Assembly: GCA_025998675.1 (NCBI GenBank)
Contig: AP024673.1
Coordinates: 2,364,562 to 2,428,561, forward strand
Length of the DNA stretch: 64,000 nt
Origin: Fimbriimonadales bacterium
GTDB lineage: Bacteria; Armatimonadota; Fimbriimonadia; Fimbriimonadales; GBS-DC
Direction: 5' to 3'
Under the pieces are notes generated by a model that searched no databases, was not told the DNA's origin, and saw only the letters and a program-made list of their open reading frames with translations. Made by a program: the position numbers and the translations under genes. Positions 27,366-35,659 of the stretch are shown here, one piece after another. Each line of letters starts with the position of its first letter. Positions within the stretch are counted from its first letter, which is position 1.

Positions 27366-28346
27366 TTAAAACAGCGAGGGATTTTCGGGCTTGCTGGGCT
27401 TCTTGCGCCCAGCCGCGCGCTTCTGGGGCGTCTGCTGTTTCTGGGGAGCTGCCGCGCCGTCGAGGGAATCGGATGCGGGCGACGCTTCGGACGCAGGCGC
27501 AGCCGCCGCGCCGTCCCCCCATACTTGCGCTATCCCTTCGCGAATGAGTTGCTGATTCCCTTCGGCGGGCAGGTCGAGCGCATATACAGGGCGTCCCATC
27601 TTGCGGGCAGTGCGGGCGCACTCATAGGTGCCGCTGAAGGCGCGTTTGCCGTTCTCCTCGCGTGAGACGCCCGACTCGACCACAATCAGCAAATCACCCA
27701 GCGCCGCCACGATGCGGTTGCGCATCATCGCAAACTTGCCCGTCCAGGGCGCGTTCAGGTGCAGCTCGCTCAGAAACAGTAGCTGGTCGTCATTCAGCGC
27801 GTGCATAAACGCGCGGATGGTTGGCTGCGCGGTTTTGTGCATCAGTCCCTGCGCCAGTACGCCGATGGTCTTTCCGCCGCGCGCCAGCGTGGTTTCAGCG
27901 ACCGTAAGGTCCACCCCGCGTGCGAAGCCCGTGACGGTGTGATAGCCTTCGTCGACCAGCTCGCGAGCAAGCCGCTGCGCCTCTTCCAGCGCGCGCTCTG
28001 AGGCGTTGCGCGAGCCTGCGAACGCGACGATAGGCGGCTCCTGCAGGATGCTCACATCGCCCAGCGCGTAGAGGGCGAGCGGGGGATACTGCGCCTCGCG
28101 CAGGGCGGCTGGATACGCCGCGTCGTGCCAGGTGATGAGACAGCCGCCCGCCTCCCAGAGTTGCTGCAGCAACAGCGTCTCGGCGACGACGCGCGCCTCC
28201 AGCACTGCCCACTCATCCTGTTCGCGCAGGAAGTCCGCCACCTCTGCAGGACGCCCCTCGGCCACGAATCGGCGACGGATGTTCCCATCGGCGTAGTGTT
28301 GCAGCAGCACCCAGTAGACCCAGTCCTCGCGCGGCTCCAGTCTCAT
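27366..28346 (-). CDS. DprA/Smf-like Rossmann-fold protein
   Basis: The 326-residue protein has an N-terminal helical part and a Rossmann core like DprA: YPPLALYALGDVSIL, IVAFAGSRNASERALEEAQR, HTVTGFARGVDLTVAETTLA, FLSELHLNAPWTGKFAMMRN, and RIVAALGDLLIVVESG. Instead of a winged helix it ends in a low-complexity, lysine/proline-rich tail of about 50 residues. Canonical DprA loads RecA on incoming single-stranded DNA; this divergent type may instead serve a defence or DNA-sensing role. It overlaps the RecQ-PRTase gene by 4 nt (ATGA) and is transcribed after it, so the pair is a coupled unit. Confidence 0.85.
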   Translation of the reverse strand: MRLEPREDWVYWVLLQHYADGNIRRRFVAEGRPAEVADFLREQDEWAVLEARVVAETLLLQQLWEAGGCLITWHDAAYPAALREAQYPPLALYALGDVSILQEPPIVAFAGSRNASERALEEAQRLARELVDEGYHTVTGFARGVDLTVAETTLARGGKTIGVLAQGLMHKTAQPTIRAFMHALNDDQLLFLSELHLNAPWTGKFAMMRNRIVAALGDLLIVVESGVSREENGKRAFSGTYECARTARKMGRPVYALDLPAEGNQQLIREGIAQVWGDGAAAAPASEASPASDSLDGAAAPQKQQTPQKRAAGRKKPSKPENPSLF

Positions 28347-30331
28347 AAATCACCTCGATGGCGTGTACGGGCGATGCAGTAGGCGTAGAGCGCCTGCGCG
28401 TTCGCCTGCTTGAGAATTTTACCTGCCTCTTTGAGCGTCGCGCCCGAATCGTACACATCGTCGACCACCAGCAGCGTCTTGCCGCGCACGGATTCGACGC
28501 ATGCGAACGCGCCCTCGATGTTTTTGGACTTCTGCGCGGCGTTGGTGAACTGTTTCTGGGGGTCGGTGGCGCGCGCTTTGCTCAGGGCGCGCAACAGCGG
28601 CAGTCCCAACCGCGCCGCCAGCCGATGGGCGAACTCCTCGACCAGCGAGCCGCTGGTGGTGGAGGGGACGGGCACAATCCCGTCCAGCGCGACTCCTGCG
28701 AACCGCTGTCGGATGAGCGCGGCGCTCTGCTCGACCAGCCAGTCGGGGAACGGCTGGCGCGTCGCGCCGTACTTGCACGCATGAATCGCTTCGCCAACAG
28801 GCGTGCCCCCATAAAAACTCAGCGCAATCCCGCCGAGGTAGACAGGCTCCCGAAGCCACTTCGCCTCGATGTTCAGCGGCGGATGGAACTGAAACGCTGC
28901 CGCTGCCTGCATCAGGTCGGGGGGCGGCGGCTCGAAGCGCGCGCCCGTGCAGACATCGCACTGCTCACACGCCTGCGCCGTGTCGTCGCCCAGAAAGCGG
29001 CACAGGTAGCGCATCCGACATTCGCGCAGCTGCGCATAGTCCACAATCGCCTGCAACTCGGCGAGTTTTGCCTGCAGCAGCGCGTCGTACAGGTCGAACT
29101 GGATGGTTTCGCGGCGCACGGCGCGGTAGTAGCGTTGCACATCGCGGGTAATCAGCCCCTGATCCTGCAGGTCGTACAGAATCGCGCGCGCGGTATGCTG
29201 CGCCAAGCCCGTTTCGAGCAGAATCTCGCGTTCACGCATCGGCTGCTGCTGGAGCAGGCTGTAGATGCGCAGGTACGCGCTCTGGTCGGGGCGGCTGCTG
29301 CGTATCATCCCGCGCTGGGTCTCGATATCGTCGGGGTGCGCGAGCAGCACGCAATAGGACGGCTCGCCGTCGCGTCCCGCGCGCCCGATTTCCTGATAGT
29401 AGTGGATGGGCGAGGCGGGCGTCTCGTAGTGGATGACGAAGCGCAGGTCGGGCTTGTCCAGCCCCATGCCGAGCGCGTTGGTGCAGGCAATCGCCTTGAG
29501 CGCGTTGCCCATCAGCTGCGCCTCCAGCGTCAGGCGTTGCTCGTCCAGCCCCGCGTGGTAGTAGTCCACGGGGTAGCCCTGCCGCTGGAGGAACTGCGCG
29601 ACCAGCTCGCTGGAGTGGCGCGTCGCGGTGTAAATCAGCCCGCTGCCGGGCAACAGGCGCAGCAACTGCGCCAGCCAGGCGAGTTTTTCCGCCTCGTTGC
29701 GGGTGGGAATCACGCTCAGGCGCAGGTTCGGGCGCGTCAAGCCGCCGCGCAACACATGGAACGGCTCGCCAATCTGCTCGCGCACATCCTGCTCCACACG
29801 GCGCGTGGCGGTCGCCGTCACGGCAACGACGGGCACTTCCCGCGGCAGCAAGCGCACCAGATTCACGATGCGCCGATACTCTGGTCGGAAATCGTGCCCC
29901 CAGAGCGAAACGCAGTGCGCCTCATCGATGACGACGGCGCGGATGGGCAGCTGCGTCTGATACTCCTGCCAGAGCAGGTTTTGCAGGCGTTCGGGGGCGA
30001 TGTAGAGCAGGTCTATCTCGTTGCGTTGGGCGCGTTCCAGCGCTTCAATCTGGGCGTCTTCGTCCATGTCGGAGTTGACCATCGCGGCGCGCAGCCCGTA
30101 CCGCTCGACTGCCTGGCGCGTCTGGTCGCGCATCAGGGCGCGCAACGGCGAAAAGACCAGCGTCAACCCCCGCGTGGCGGCAATCATCTGATAGACCAGG
30201 CTTTTGCCCCAGCCCGTGGGCTGAATCAGCAGCACGCGCTTGCCCTCCAGCGCCGCGCGAATCGCCGCCTCCTGTCCCTCGCGGAACGCGGTGAACCCGA
30301 ACCGTTCCCGCAATATGGCTTGCAAGTCCAT
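28343..30331 (-). CDS. RecQ-family helicase fused to a ComF-like phosphoribosyltransferase domain
   Basis: Residues 1 to about 470 are a RecQ-type 3'-5' helicase: Walker A PTGWGKS at 38-44, DEAH at 136-139 with HCVSLWGHDFRPEY, motif VI region YYQEIGRAGRDGEPS, and a zinc-binding Cys cluster (CRMRYLC...CEQCDVC). The C-terminal 180 residues carry GGTPVGEAIHACKYG and the PRPP loop VVDDVYDSGAT (about 622-632), as in ComF-like PRTases. The 662-residue fusion followed by an overlapping DprA-like gene suggests one DNA-processing or anti-foreign-DNA module. No HRDC domain is seen. The substrate of the PRTase domain is unknown. Confidence 0.88.
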   Translation of the reverse strand: MDLQAILRERFGFTAFREGQEAAIRAALEGKRVLLIQPTGWGKSLVYQMIAATRGLTLVFSPLRALMRDQTRQAVERYGLRAAMVNSDMDEDAQIEALERAQRNEIDLLYIAPERLQNLLWQEYQTQLPIRAVVIDEAHCVSLWGHDFRPEYRRIVNLVRLLPREVPVVAVTATATRRVEQDVREQIGEPFHVLRGGLTRPNLRLSVIPTRNEAEKLAWLAQLLRLLPGSGLIYTATRHSSELVAQFLQRQGYPVDYYHAGLDEQRLTLEAQLMGNALKAIACTNALGMGLDKPDLRFVIHYETPASPIHYYQEIGRAGRDGEPSYCVLLAHPDDIETQRGMIRSSRPDQSAYLRIYSLLQQQPMREREILLETGLAQHTARAILYDLQDQGLITRDVQRYYRAVRRETIQFDLYDALLQAKLAELQAIVDYAQLRECRMRYLCRFLGDDTAQACEQCDVCTGARFEPPPPDLMQAAAAFQFHPPLNIEAKWLREPVYLGGIALSFYGGTPVGEAIHACKYGATRQPFPDWLVEQSAALIRQRFAGVALDGIVPVPSTTSGSLVEEFAHRLAARLGLPLLRALSKARATDPQKQFTNAAQKSKNIEGAFACVESVRGKTLLVVDDVYDSGATLKEAGKILKQANAQALYAYCIARTRHRGDL

Positions 30332-30408
30332 ACTGTTTAAATATCCTGCCCTATCGAAGATTCCTGCCCCTTTGTGGAATAACGCTCTGTGGAGGCGATT
30401 CGGGCGGC

Positions 30409-31284
30409 ATGACCACGATTATCGGGTTTGTGATTGTTTTTGGCGCGGTGTTTGGTGGGTTCATCATGCACGGCGGCAAAATCGCCGCGCTCATCCAGAT
30501 TTCGGAGTTTATCATCATCGGCGGCGCAGGGCTGGGCGCGCTGGTGGCGTCCAATCCGCCCAGCGTCATCTCCGCCATCATCAAGAGCGTGATGGGGCTG
30601 ATGAAGGGCAGCCCCTACAGCAAAAAGGAGACCTTTCTGGAGTTATTGCAGGCGCTGTTCGCGCTGTTCACGCTCGCCCGCAAGGAAGGCTTGCTCGCGC
30701 TGGAGCAGCATGTTGAAAAGCCGCAGGAAAGCTCCCTGTTCCAGCAGTACCCGTTCCTGTTGAGCAATCATCATGCGCTGGACTTTCTGTGCGACACGAT
30801 GAAGGTGGTGCTGACAGGCGCGGTGGGCGCGTTCGAGCTGGCGGAGCTGACCGAGACCGACCTGGAGAAGCATCACGAAGAGGTCATGCGCCCCTCGCAC
30901 GCGATGAGCAAAATCGGCGATGCGATGCCCGGCTTCGGAATCGTCGCGGCGGTACTGGGCGTGGTGATTACGATGGGCTATCTGGATCAGGGGCCGGAGA
31001 CTATCGGGCACAAGGTCGCCGCCGCGCTGGTGGGCACTTTCCTGGGCGTGCTACTGGCGTATGGCGTGTTCCAGCCGCTGGCAGCCGCGCTGGAGCATAA
31101 CGCGCACGCCGAAGCGCAGTATTACCAGTGCATTCGGCAGGCGCTGATTGCCTTCGCGCGGGGCGACGCGCCGTTGACCTGCATCGAGTTCGCACGGCGC
31201 AGTATCGAGCCGCATGTGCGCCCCGGCTTCCAGGAGATGGAAGAGGCGGTTAAGGGCGGCGGCGGCGCGGCGCAGGCGGCGTAA
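30409..31284 (+). CDS. motA: flagellar motor stator protein MotA
   Basis: The 291-residue inner-membrane protein has the MotA layout: two N-terminal membrane segments (IIGFVIVFGAVFGGFIM; SEFIIIGGAGLGALVASNP), a cytoplasmic loop (LFTLARKEGLLALEQHVEKP) and two C-terminal segments with PGFGIVAAVLGVVITMG and VAAALVGTFLGVLLAYG. The conserved Pro and Gly of the proton channel are visible. Together with MotB it forms the torque-generating ion channel. A TGGAGG lies upstream with a long spacer of about 14 nt. motB follows after 12 nt. No other flagellar genes are in the window. Confidence 0.95.
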   Translation: MTTIIGFVIVFGAVFGGFIMHGGKIAALIQISEFIIIGGAGLGALVASNPPSVISAIIKSVMGLMKGSPYSKKETFLELLQALFALFTLARKEGLLALEQHVEKPQESSLFQQYPFLLSNHHALDFLCDTMKVVLTGAVGAFELAELTETDLEKHHEEVMRPSHAMSKIGDAMPGFGIVAAVLGVVITMGYLDQGPETIGHKVAAALVGTFLGVLLAYGVFQPLAAALEHNAHAEAQYYQCIRQALIAFARGDAPLTCIEFARRSIEPHVRPGFQEMEEAVKGGGGAAQAA

Positions 31285-31296
31285 GGAGGCGACCCG

Positions 31297-32127
31297 ATGG
31301 CGAAAGAGGGCGGCGGCGAGATTCGAATCGTCAAAAAGAAGAACGCTGGACACGGGCATCACGGCGGCGCGTGGAAAGTCGCCTACGCCGACTTCGTGAC
31401 GGCAATGATGGCGTTTTTCATGGTCATGTGGCTCATCGGGATGGACGCCAAGACCCGCGCAGCCATCGCCGCCTACTTCCGCGACCCCGTGGGGTTTATG
31501 GAAGCCGTGCGCAAAAACGAAGCCATCTTCACCATCAACGACGCGGTACCCCCCGGCGGCAAAAACACCGCGCAGGCGCCCCGCGCCGCCCGAGACGGCA
31601 AAACCGCCCTCAAAAAAGACCGCAAAACCGAACAGAAGGAGCTGGAAGAGTTCAAGCAGTATGTCGAGCGCGCCCTGTCCAACATTCCCGAACTGTCGCG
31701 CCTGAAGGAGTATGTGAAAATCGAGTTTGTTAAGGAGGGGCTGCGCATCGAGCTGCTGGAGGGCAAGGAACCCGTGTTTTTCAAGACGGGCAGCGCGGAG
31801 ATTACGCCCGCCGCGCGGCGACTGCTAAGGCTAATCGCACAGAAGGTGGGTCAGTTGGACAACCGCGTGGTGGTGGAGGGGCACACGGACGCGCAGCCCT
31901 ATCGGATGGGCGGCTTCTACACCAACTGGGAGCTGTCGACCGACCGCGCGAACGCGGCGCGGCGCGTGCTGGAAGGCGCGGGCTTGTGGAAGGGGCAAAT
32001 CGCCGAAGTGCGCGGCTACGCCGACACGCGCCTGCGCACCCCGCACGACCCGTTCCACTTCTCCAATCGGCGCGTGTCGCTGCTGGTACCCTACCTGTCG
32101 GAAGAGAAAACCGAGTCGATGCCGTGA
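31297..32127 (+). CDS. motB: flagellar motor stator protein MotB
   Basis: The 276-residue protein has a basic N-terminus, one membrane helix with the proton-channel Asp (VAYADFVTAMMAFFMVMWLI), a charged linker rich in Lys/Glu and an OmpA-like peptidoglycan-binding domain (VFFKTGSAEITPAARRLLRL; VVEGHTDAQPY; NWELSTDRANAARRVL). It anchors the stator to the cell wall. It is 12 nt behind motA with an AAGGAGG box at the junction. The C-terminal end borders a repeat-rich gene-free stretch. Confidence 0.95.
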   Translation: MAKEGGGEIRIVKKKNAGHGHHGGAWKVAYADFVTAMMAFFMVMWLIGMDAKTRAAIAAYFRDPVGFMEAVRKNEAIFTINDAVPPGGKNTAQAPRAARDGKTALKKDRKTEQKELEEFKQYVERALSNIPELSRLKEYVKIEFVKEGLRIELLEGKEPVFFKTGSAEITPAARRLLRLIAQKVGQLDNRVVVEGHTDAQPYRMGGFYTNWELSTDRANAARRVLEGAGLWKGQIAEVRGYADTRLRTPHDPFHFSNRRVSLLVPYLSEEKTESMP

Positions 32128-32214
32128 TGCCAATCGACGCGGCAGCGTTCGCCAGCAGAAGCTCCATCGCGTAGAGAACCTGAAGCCCCTCCCATATGCC
32201 ATCGCCGACGCCTG

Positions 32215-32384
32215 TAGCCCTCACCCCCTTTGTCCCCCTCTCCAAACGGGTTGGGAGAGGGAGATGGCGCGTCGCGCACTGCTTGCACGGCTCCCGAAGG
32301 TTCAGGCGAGGGGATGGCGCGTCGCGCACTGCTTGCACGGCTCCCCTCTCCCGCCGCGCGGGAGAGGGGCTGGGGGTGAGGGCA
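32215..32384. repeat. inverted-repeat unit with internal 33-bp direct repeat
   Basis: AGCCCTCACCCCC at the left pairs with GGGGGTGAGGGC at 32372-32383. Inner arms GGGAGAGGG and CCCCTCTCCC also pair. Two 33-bp direct repeats beginning GATGGCGCGTCGCGCACTGC lie at 32263-32295 and 32313-32345, period 50. A fragment of the outer arm recurs at 6541-6573. No reading frame is supported; the unit looks like a small non-autonomous repeat. Confidence 0.65.
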
Positions 32385-32412
32385 AAACGCGCGTGGCTCT
32401 GGCTATAAACAC

Positions 32413-32449
32413 ACGGCAATTACGAACTCTGACGGCGCAATTGGTATTA
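32413..32449. mobile_element. solo right end of a TAATACCAA-subfamily MITE
   Basis: ATTACGAACTCTGACGGCGC followed by AATTGGTATTA matches the right terminus of copy A1 (12885-12909). The rest of the element is absent. Its final TA is shared with the first TA of the adjacent B3 element. Confidence 0.6.
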
Positions 32450-32608
32450 AGTGTCTTTGCAGTGAATTTTCAGCGACCCCCCTGTCTGCGCACGCGCGTA
32501 ATTTGGAGTGCTGAAGCGGGAGCTTCAGCCTGCGCGGAAGCTCCGCTTCCGCACTCCATAAAGACGGCGCTGCGCGCTTATGTCGCAATTCTCGCGCAAG
32601 GGCACTTA
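32448..32608. mobile_element. MITE-like element, TAAGTGTC subfamily (copy B3) at the CRISPR boundary
   Basis: The 161-bp element begins TAAGTGTCTTTGCAGTGAAT and ends CGCAAGGGCACTTA, with the cloverleaf core TTGGAGTGC...GCACTCCATAAA and two hairpins between. Its right TA coincides with the TA of the first CRISPR repeat, whose 5' part GTTTCAAT is missing. Confidence 0.75.
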
Positions 32609-34204
32609 GCACCCACCCTTGGGGGTGAATGCTACAGGTTCAGGACCAGCCGAACCAGGATCAGCCAGAGACTCGGCGTTTCAATTAGCACCCACCCTTG
32701 GGGGTGAATGCTACGGAGCTTCTTTACGAGTACGACGACATTTACGACGGGCGATGGTTTCAATTAGCACCCACCCTTGGGGGTGAATGCTACTCTGCAC
32801 AAAGGCGCGACGGTGTTGTTCGATGAGCGCGTCGTTTCAATTAGCACCCACCCTTGGGGGTGAATGCTACGCGACTCACGGCGCAGGAGCTCGGCATACC
32901 GCTGGAAATTGAGTTTCAATTAGCACCCACCCTTGGGGGTGAATGCTACCTATTACGGGCACTGCCTGCGATAGGCTGAACGTTATGGGTTTCAATTAGC
33001 ACCCACCCTTGGGGGTGAATGCTACATGTTACATTCATCCAGAGGTTGTGCGAGTCTTTTGGTTCTGGTTTCAATTAGCACCCACCCTTGGGGGTGAATG
33101 CTACCTCCTAGTTATCCAGCTATCGGTCGCTCAGACCAAGACAGTTTCAATTAGCACCCACCCTTGGGGGTGAATGCTACGCCCCTGTGGTTGGGGTGTA
33201 ATGGGTCCTGGCATAGATTCTAGGTTTCAATTAGCACCCACCCTTGGGGGTGAATGCTACTATTTGGGTTAACAGCCTGCAATTCAAATTCGTATAGTTC
33301 AAAGTTTCAATTAGCACCCACCCTTGGGGGTGAATGCTACCAGGGAGTGGCTTTGCTGGCACTGGCTGGCATCTGGCCCGCGCGTTTCAATTAGCACCCA
33401 CCCTTGGGGGTGAATGCTACGGGGCAGGGAACGAAAATACACGCCAAGAATCGGCATTCGTTTCAATTAGCACCCACCCTTGGGGGTGAATGCTACCTGG
33501 CAAGTATACTCTGATCCTTGGAAAGCCCAACATAGATAGGTTTCAATTAGCACCCACCCTTGGGGGTGAATGCTACGTCCTTGTTCTTGCTGGAAGAGAC
33601 AGACTTCAATAAAGAGCAGAGTTTCAATTAGCACCCACCCTTGGGGGTGAATGCTACAAGTAAAATGAAAGATTGACATGGCTATAATCAAAAATCTTGT
33701 TTCAATTAGCACCCACCCTTGGGGGTGAATGCTACCTCAGCCATAGAGTCTTCATACCAGTCCTTGGCAACAGAGGCTGGTTTCAATTAGCACCCACCCT
33801 TGGGGGTGAATGCTACCGCCTCCTCCAAGTCGGACGCCTGAGCTTCGGACAGACGAATGTTTCAATTAGCACCCACCCTTGGGGGTGAATGCTACCGAGG
33901 ATGTTGCTCAGAAGTTACAGGCCAAGCACCCAATGGAGTTTCAATTAGCACCCACCCTTGGGGGTGAATGCTACCGTCACGGAGCGCAACGTGCCCATCC
34001 AGGCGGTCGGAGCCTAGTTTCAATTAGCACCCACCCTTGGGGGTGAATGCTACAATCACCAAATGTAGTGCCCTGCGAATCGCGCCCGCCCGGTTTCAAT
34101 TAGCACCCACCCTTGGGGGTGAATGCTACAAACGGATGAGTTACAGTTACAGCCCCTTAAGAATTAAGTTTCAATTAGCACCCACCCTTGGGGGTGAATG
34201 CTAC
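32606..34204 (-). CRISPR. CRISPR array, 21 repeats and 20 spacers, no cas genes nearby
   Basis: Twenty complete 37-nt repeats begin GTTTCAATTA and end TGAATGCTAC on the + strand, preceded by one 30-nt truncated copy (32606-32635). Spacers are 38-44 nt. On the reverse strand the repeat ends in ATTGAAAC, the usual 8-nt 5' handle of crRNAs from type I-A/I-B/III systems. A promoter at 34210-34240 also points leftward, so I assign transcription to the - strand with the leader at the right and the oldest, damaged repeat at the left. Repeats are otherwise identical. No Cas protein is encoded in the window, so the array depends on cas genes elsewhere or is an orphan. Confidence 0.97.
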
Positions 34205-34209
34205 GGTAT

Positions 34210-34240
34210 AGTCTACCTCATCACACCCCCCCTTTGTCAA
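34210..34240 (-). promoter_or_regulatory. CRISPR leader promoter
   Basis: On the reverse strand TTGACA (34235-34240) and GGTAGACT (34210-34217) are separated by a 19-nt spacer. The -10 ends 5 nt before the first repeat, so the primary transcript would begin at or inside that repeat. Confidence 0.6.
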
Positions 34241-34264
34241 GTCCTGCGGGCGCTTCTTAACAAT

Positions 34265-34680
34265 TGACCCCCCGATTTGAACTCAACGCTTTGCGCGAAC
34301 CTCGACCCGATTTGAACTCAACTGCGAATTTCGGGGAGGTTCGCGCAAAATGTATCGCTCGGCGTCGGTTGGTGTGGGGGTGTGTTTTTGGGGTGTTTTT
34401 GAGTTCAGATTTAAGGGGTTGGTGTGGTGTTATGTGGGGGGTGAATTGGGTTCAGGTTCAACTATTTAGCGTGGCTAAGTGTTGCGCGAAGGTCAGTAGA
34501 CGTTTGATTCAAGTTCAAGTGGTGTGGAGGTTCGCGCAGAGTTTAGCGTAGCTAAGGAGTTGAGGTGGATTGAGTTCAGGGTTTTGGGGTATGAAGTTGA
34601 AGTGTTGCTTGAGGTTTGGGTTTGTGGGGTGTGGATTGGCGGGAGGTTCGCGCAAAGTTTAGCGTAGCTAAGGATTTTTG
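34265..34680. repeat. G/T-skewed non-coding block with iterated motifs
   Basis: No coding sequence is supported. CCCGATTTGAACTCAAC occurs twice (34271-34287, 34306-34322). GGAGGTTCGCGCA followed by (A/G)AGTTTAGCGTAGCTAAGGA occurs at 34526-34559 and 34642-34674. A variant TTTAGCGTGGCTAAG is at 34465-34479, and a further half-unit GGGGAGGTTCGCGCAAAA is at 34333-34350. The palindrome TTAGC-GTR-GCTAA is common to three copies and recurs in the actA leader. The + strand is very poor in C and rich in G and T between about 34360 and 34660. It adjoins the CRISPR leader; function is unknown. Confidence 0.6.
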
Positions 34681-34700
34681 GCGTGCGTAGGGGCGCAGGG

Positions 34701-34708
34701 GGTATCCT
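34701..34708 (+). promoter_or_regulatory. extended -10 promoter of the lpxL-like gene (leaderless)
   Basis: GGTATCCT ends 7 nt before the ATG at 34716, with no ribosome binding site in between. Confidence 0.5.
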
Positions 34709-34715
34709 ATCGGCG

Positions 34716-35633
34716 ATGGCGGACAAGTCGGCGGCGCGCAAGCGCGTGGAGGGGCTGCTCGGACGCTGGGCGTTGCGCGGGGCGTGGGCGCTGTTTCGCG
34801 CGCTGCCTTTTCGCGCGGCGCAGCGACTGGGCGCGGGGCTGGGGCTGCTGGCGTACACCCTGTCGGGACGCTATCGGCGCGTGGCGATAGAGAACCTGCA
34901 GCGCGCGTTCCCCGACTGGACGCCCCAGCAGGCGACGAGTACCGCGCGGCGTGTGTTCCGCAACTTCGGCGTGAGCCTCGCGGAGTTTTTCAAGGCGCCC
35001 TCGATGACGCAGACACAGATTGAGCAGCGCCTCACGGTGGTCGGGCTGGAGCATCTGGACGCGGCGTTTGTGGAGGGCAGGGGCGTGCTGCTGATTACGG
35101 GGCACTTTGGCAACTGGGAGCTGATGGCGCGCTATCTGTGCATGCGGGGCTACCCGATTGCCGTGATTGCCCGCGACGCCGACGATCGGGGCACGACCGA
35201 ACTGATTACCATGCTGCGGGAGCGCAGCGGCTATCGGGTCTTTCCGCGGGGGAACGCGGCGCGGCTGGTGCTGCGCGCGCTCCGCGCCAACGAAGCGGTC
35301 GGCATCCTGCCCGACCAGAACGCGGGCGATGTGTTCGTGGAGTTTTTCGGGCAGAAGGCGGGCAGCGTCGCGGGACCAGCGGTGTTCCATCTGCGCACGG
35401 GCGCGCCGCTCGTGCCCTTGTTTAATGTTCGCCTGCCCAACGACCGCCATCGAGTGGAGATTCTGCCGCCGATGCGCTTCGAGCCGTCGGGCGACGCGCA
35501 GGCGGACTACCAGCGGATTATGCAGGCGCTGCACGATGTGCTGGAGGGCTATGTGCGCCGCTATCCTGACCAGTGGCTGTGGCTGCACGACCGCTGGAAG
35601 TCGGCGCGGAAGCGGTTTGCGCCGACTCTGTGA
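34716..35633 (+). CDS. lysophospholipid/lipid A acyltransferase (LpxL/HtrB family)
   Basis: The 305-residue membrane-associated protein shows LpxL/HtrB motifs: VAIENLQRAFPDWT near the N-terminus, the HX4(D/E)-type catalytic motif in LLITGHFGNWELMARYL (His and Glu), VGILPDQNAG and FFGQKAG. The C-terminus has WLWLHDRWKSARKRF. The family adds a secondary acyl chain to lipid A, which supports an outer membrane with LPS in this organism. The start at 34716 is set by the leaderless promoter; an in-frame start 33 nt upstream lacks support. It stands alone between the repeat block and the respiratory cluster. Confidence 0.9.
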   Translation: MADKSAARKRVEGLLGRWALRGAWALFRALPFRAAQRLGAGLGLLAYTLSGRYRRVAIENLQRAFPDWTPQQATSTARRVFRNFGVSLAEFFKAPSMTQTQIEQRLTVVGLEHLDAAFVEGRGVLLITGHFGNWELMARYLCMRGYPIAVIARDADDRGTTELITMLRERSGYRVFPRGNAARLVLRALRANEAVGILPDQNAGDVFVEFFGQKAGSVAGPAVFHLRTGAPLVPLFNVRLPNDRHRVEILPPMRFEPSGDAQADYQRIMQALHDVLEGYVRRYPDQWLWLHDRWKSARKRFAPTL

Positions 35634-35659
35634 AAAACGCCACAAACTCGCCCCTTCCC

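Noticed and set aside
28358-30340. 660-codon open frame antisense to the RecQ-PRTase gene
   Set aside because: It is complementary to a clear helicase gene and lacks any domain or initiation signal.
33658-33698. promoter-like TTGACA...TATAAT inside a CRISPR spacer
   Set aside because: The boxes are only about 5 nt apart and belong to a captured spacer.
33467-34267. short open frames across CRISPR repeats
   Set aside because: They translate repeat units and spacers in series and are artefacts of the array.
34271-34322. possible tRNA (reverse strand GAGTTCAAATCGGG resembles a T-arm)
   Set aside because: No acceptor, D-arm or anticodon arm can be built around either copy; it is a direct repeat.
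34264-34858. 95- and 121-codon frames in the G/T-skewed block
   Set aside because: They have skewed composition, cross iterated motifs, and lack a ribosome binding site and homology.
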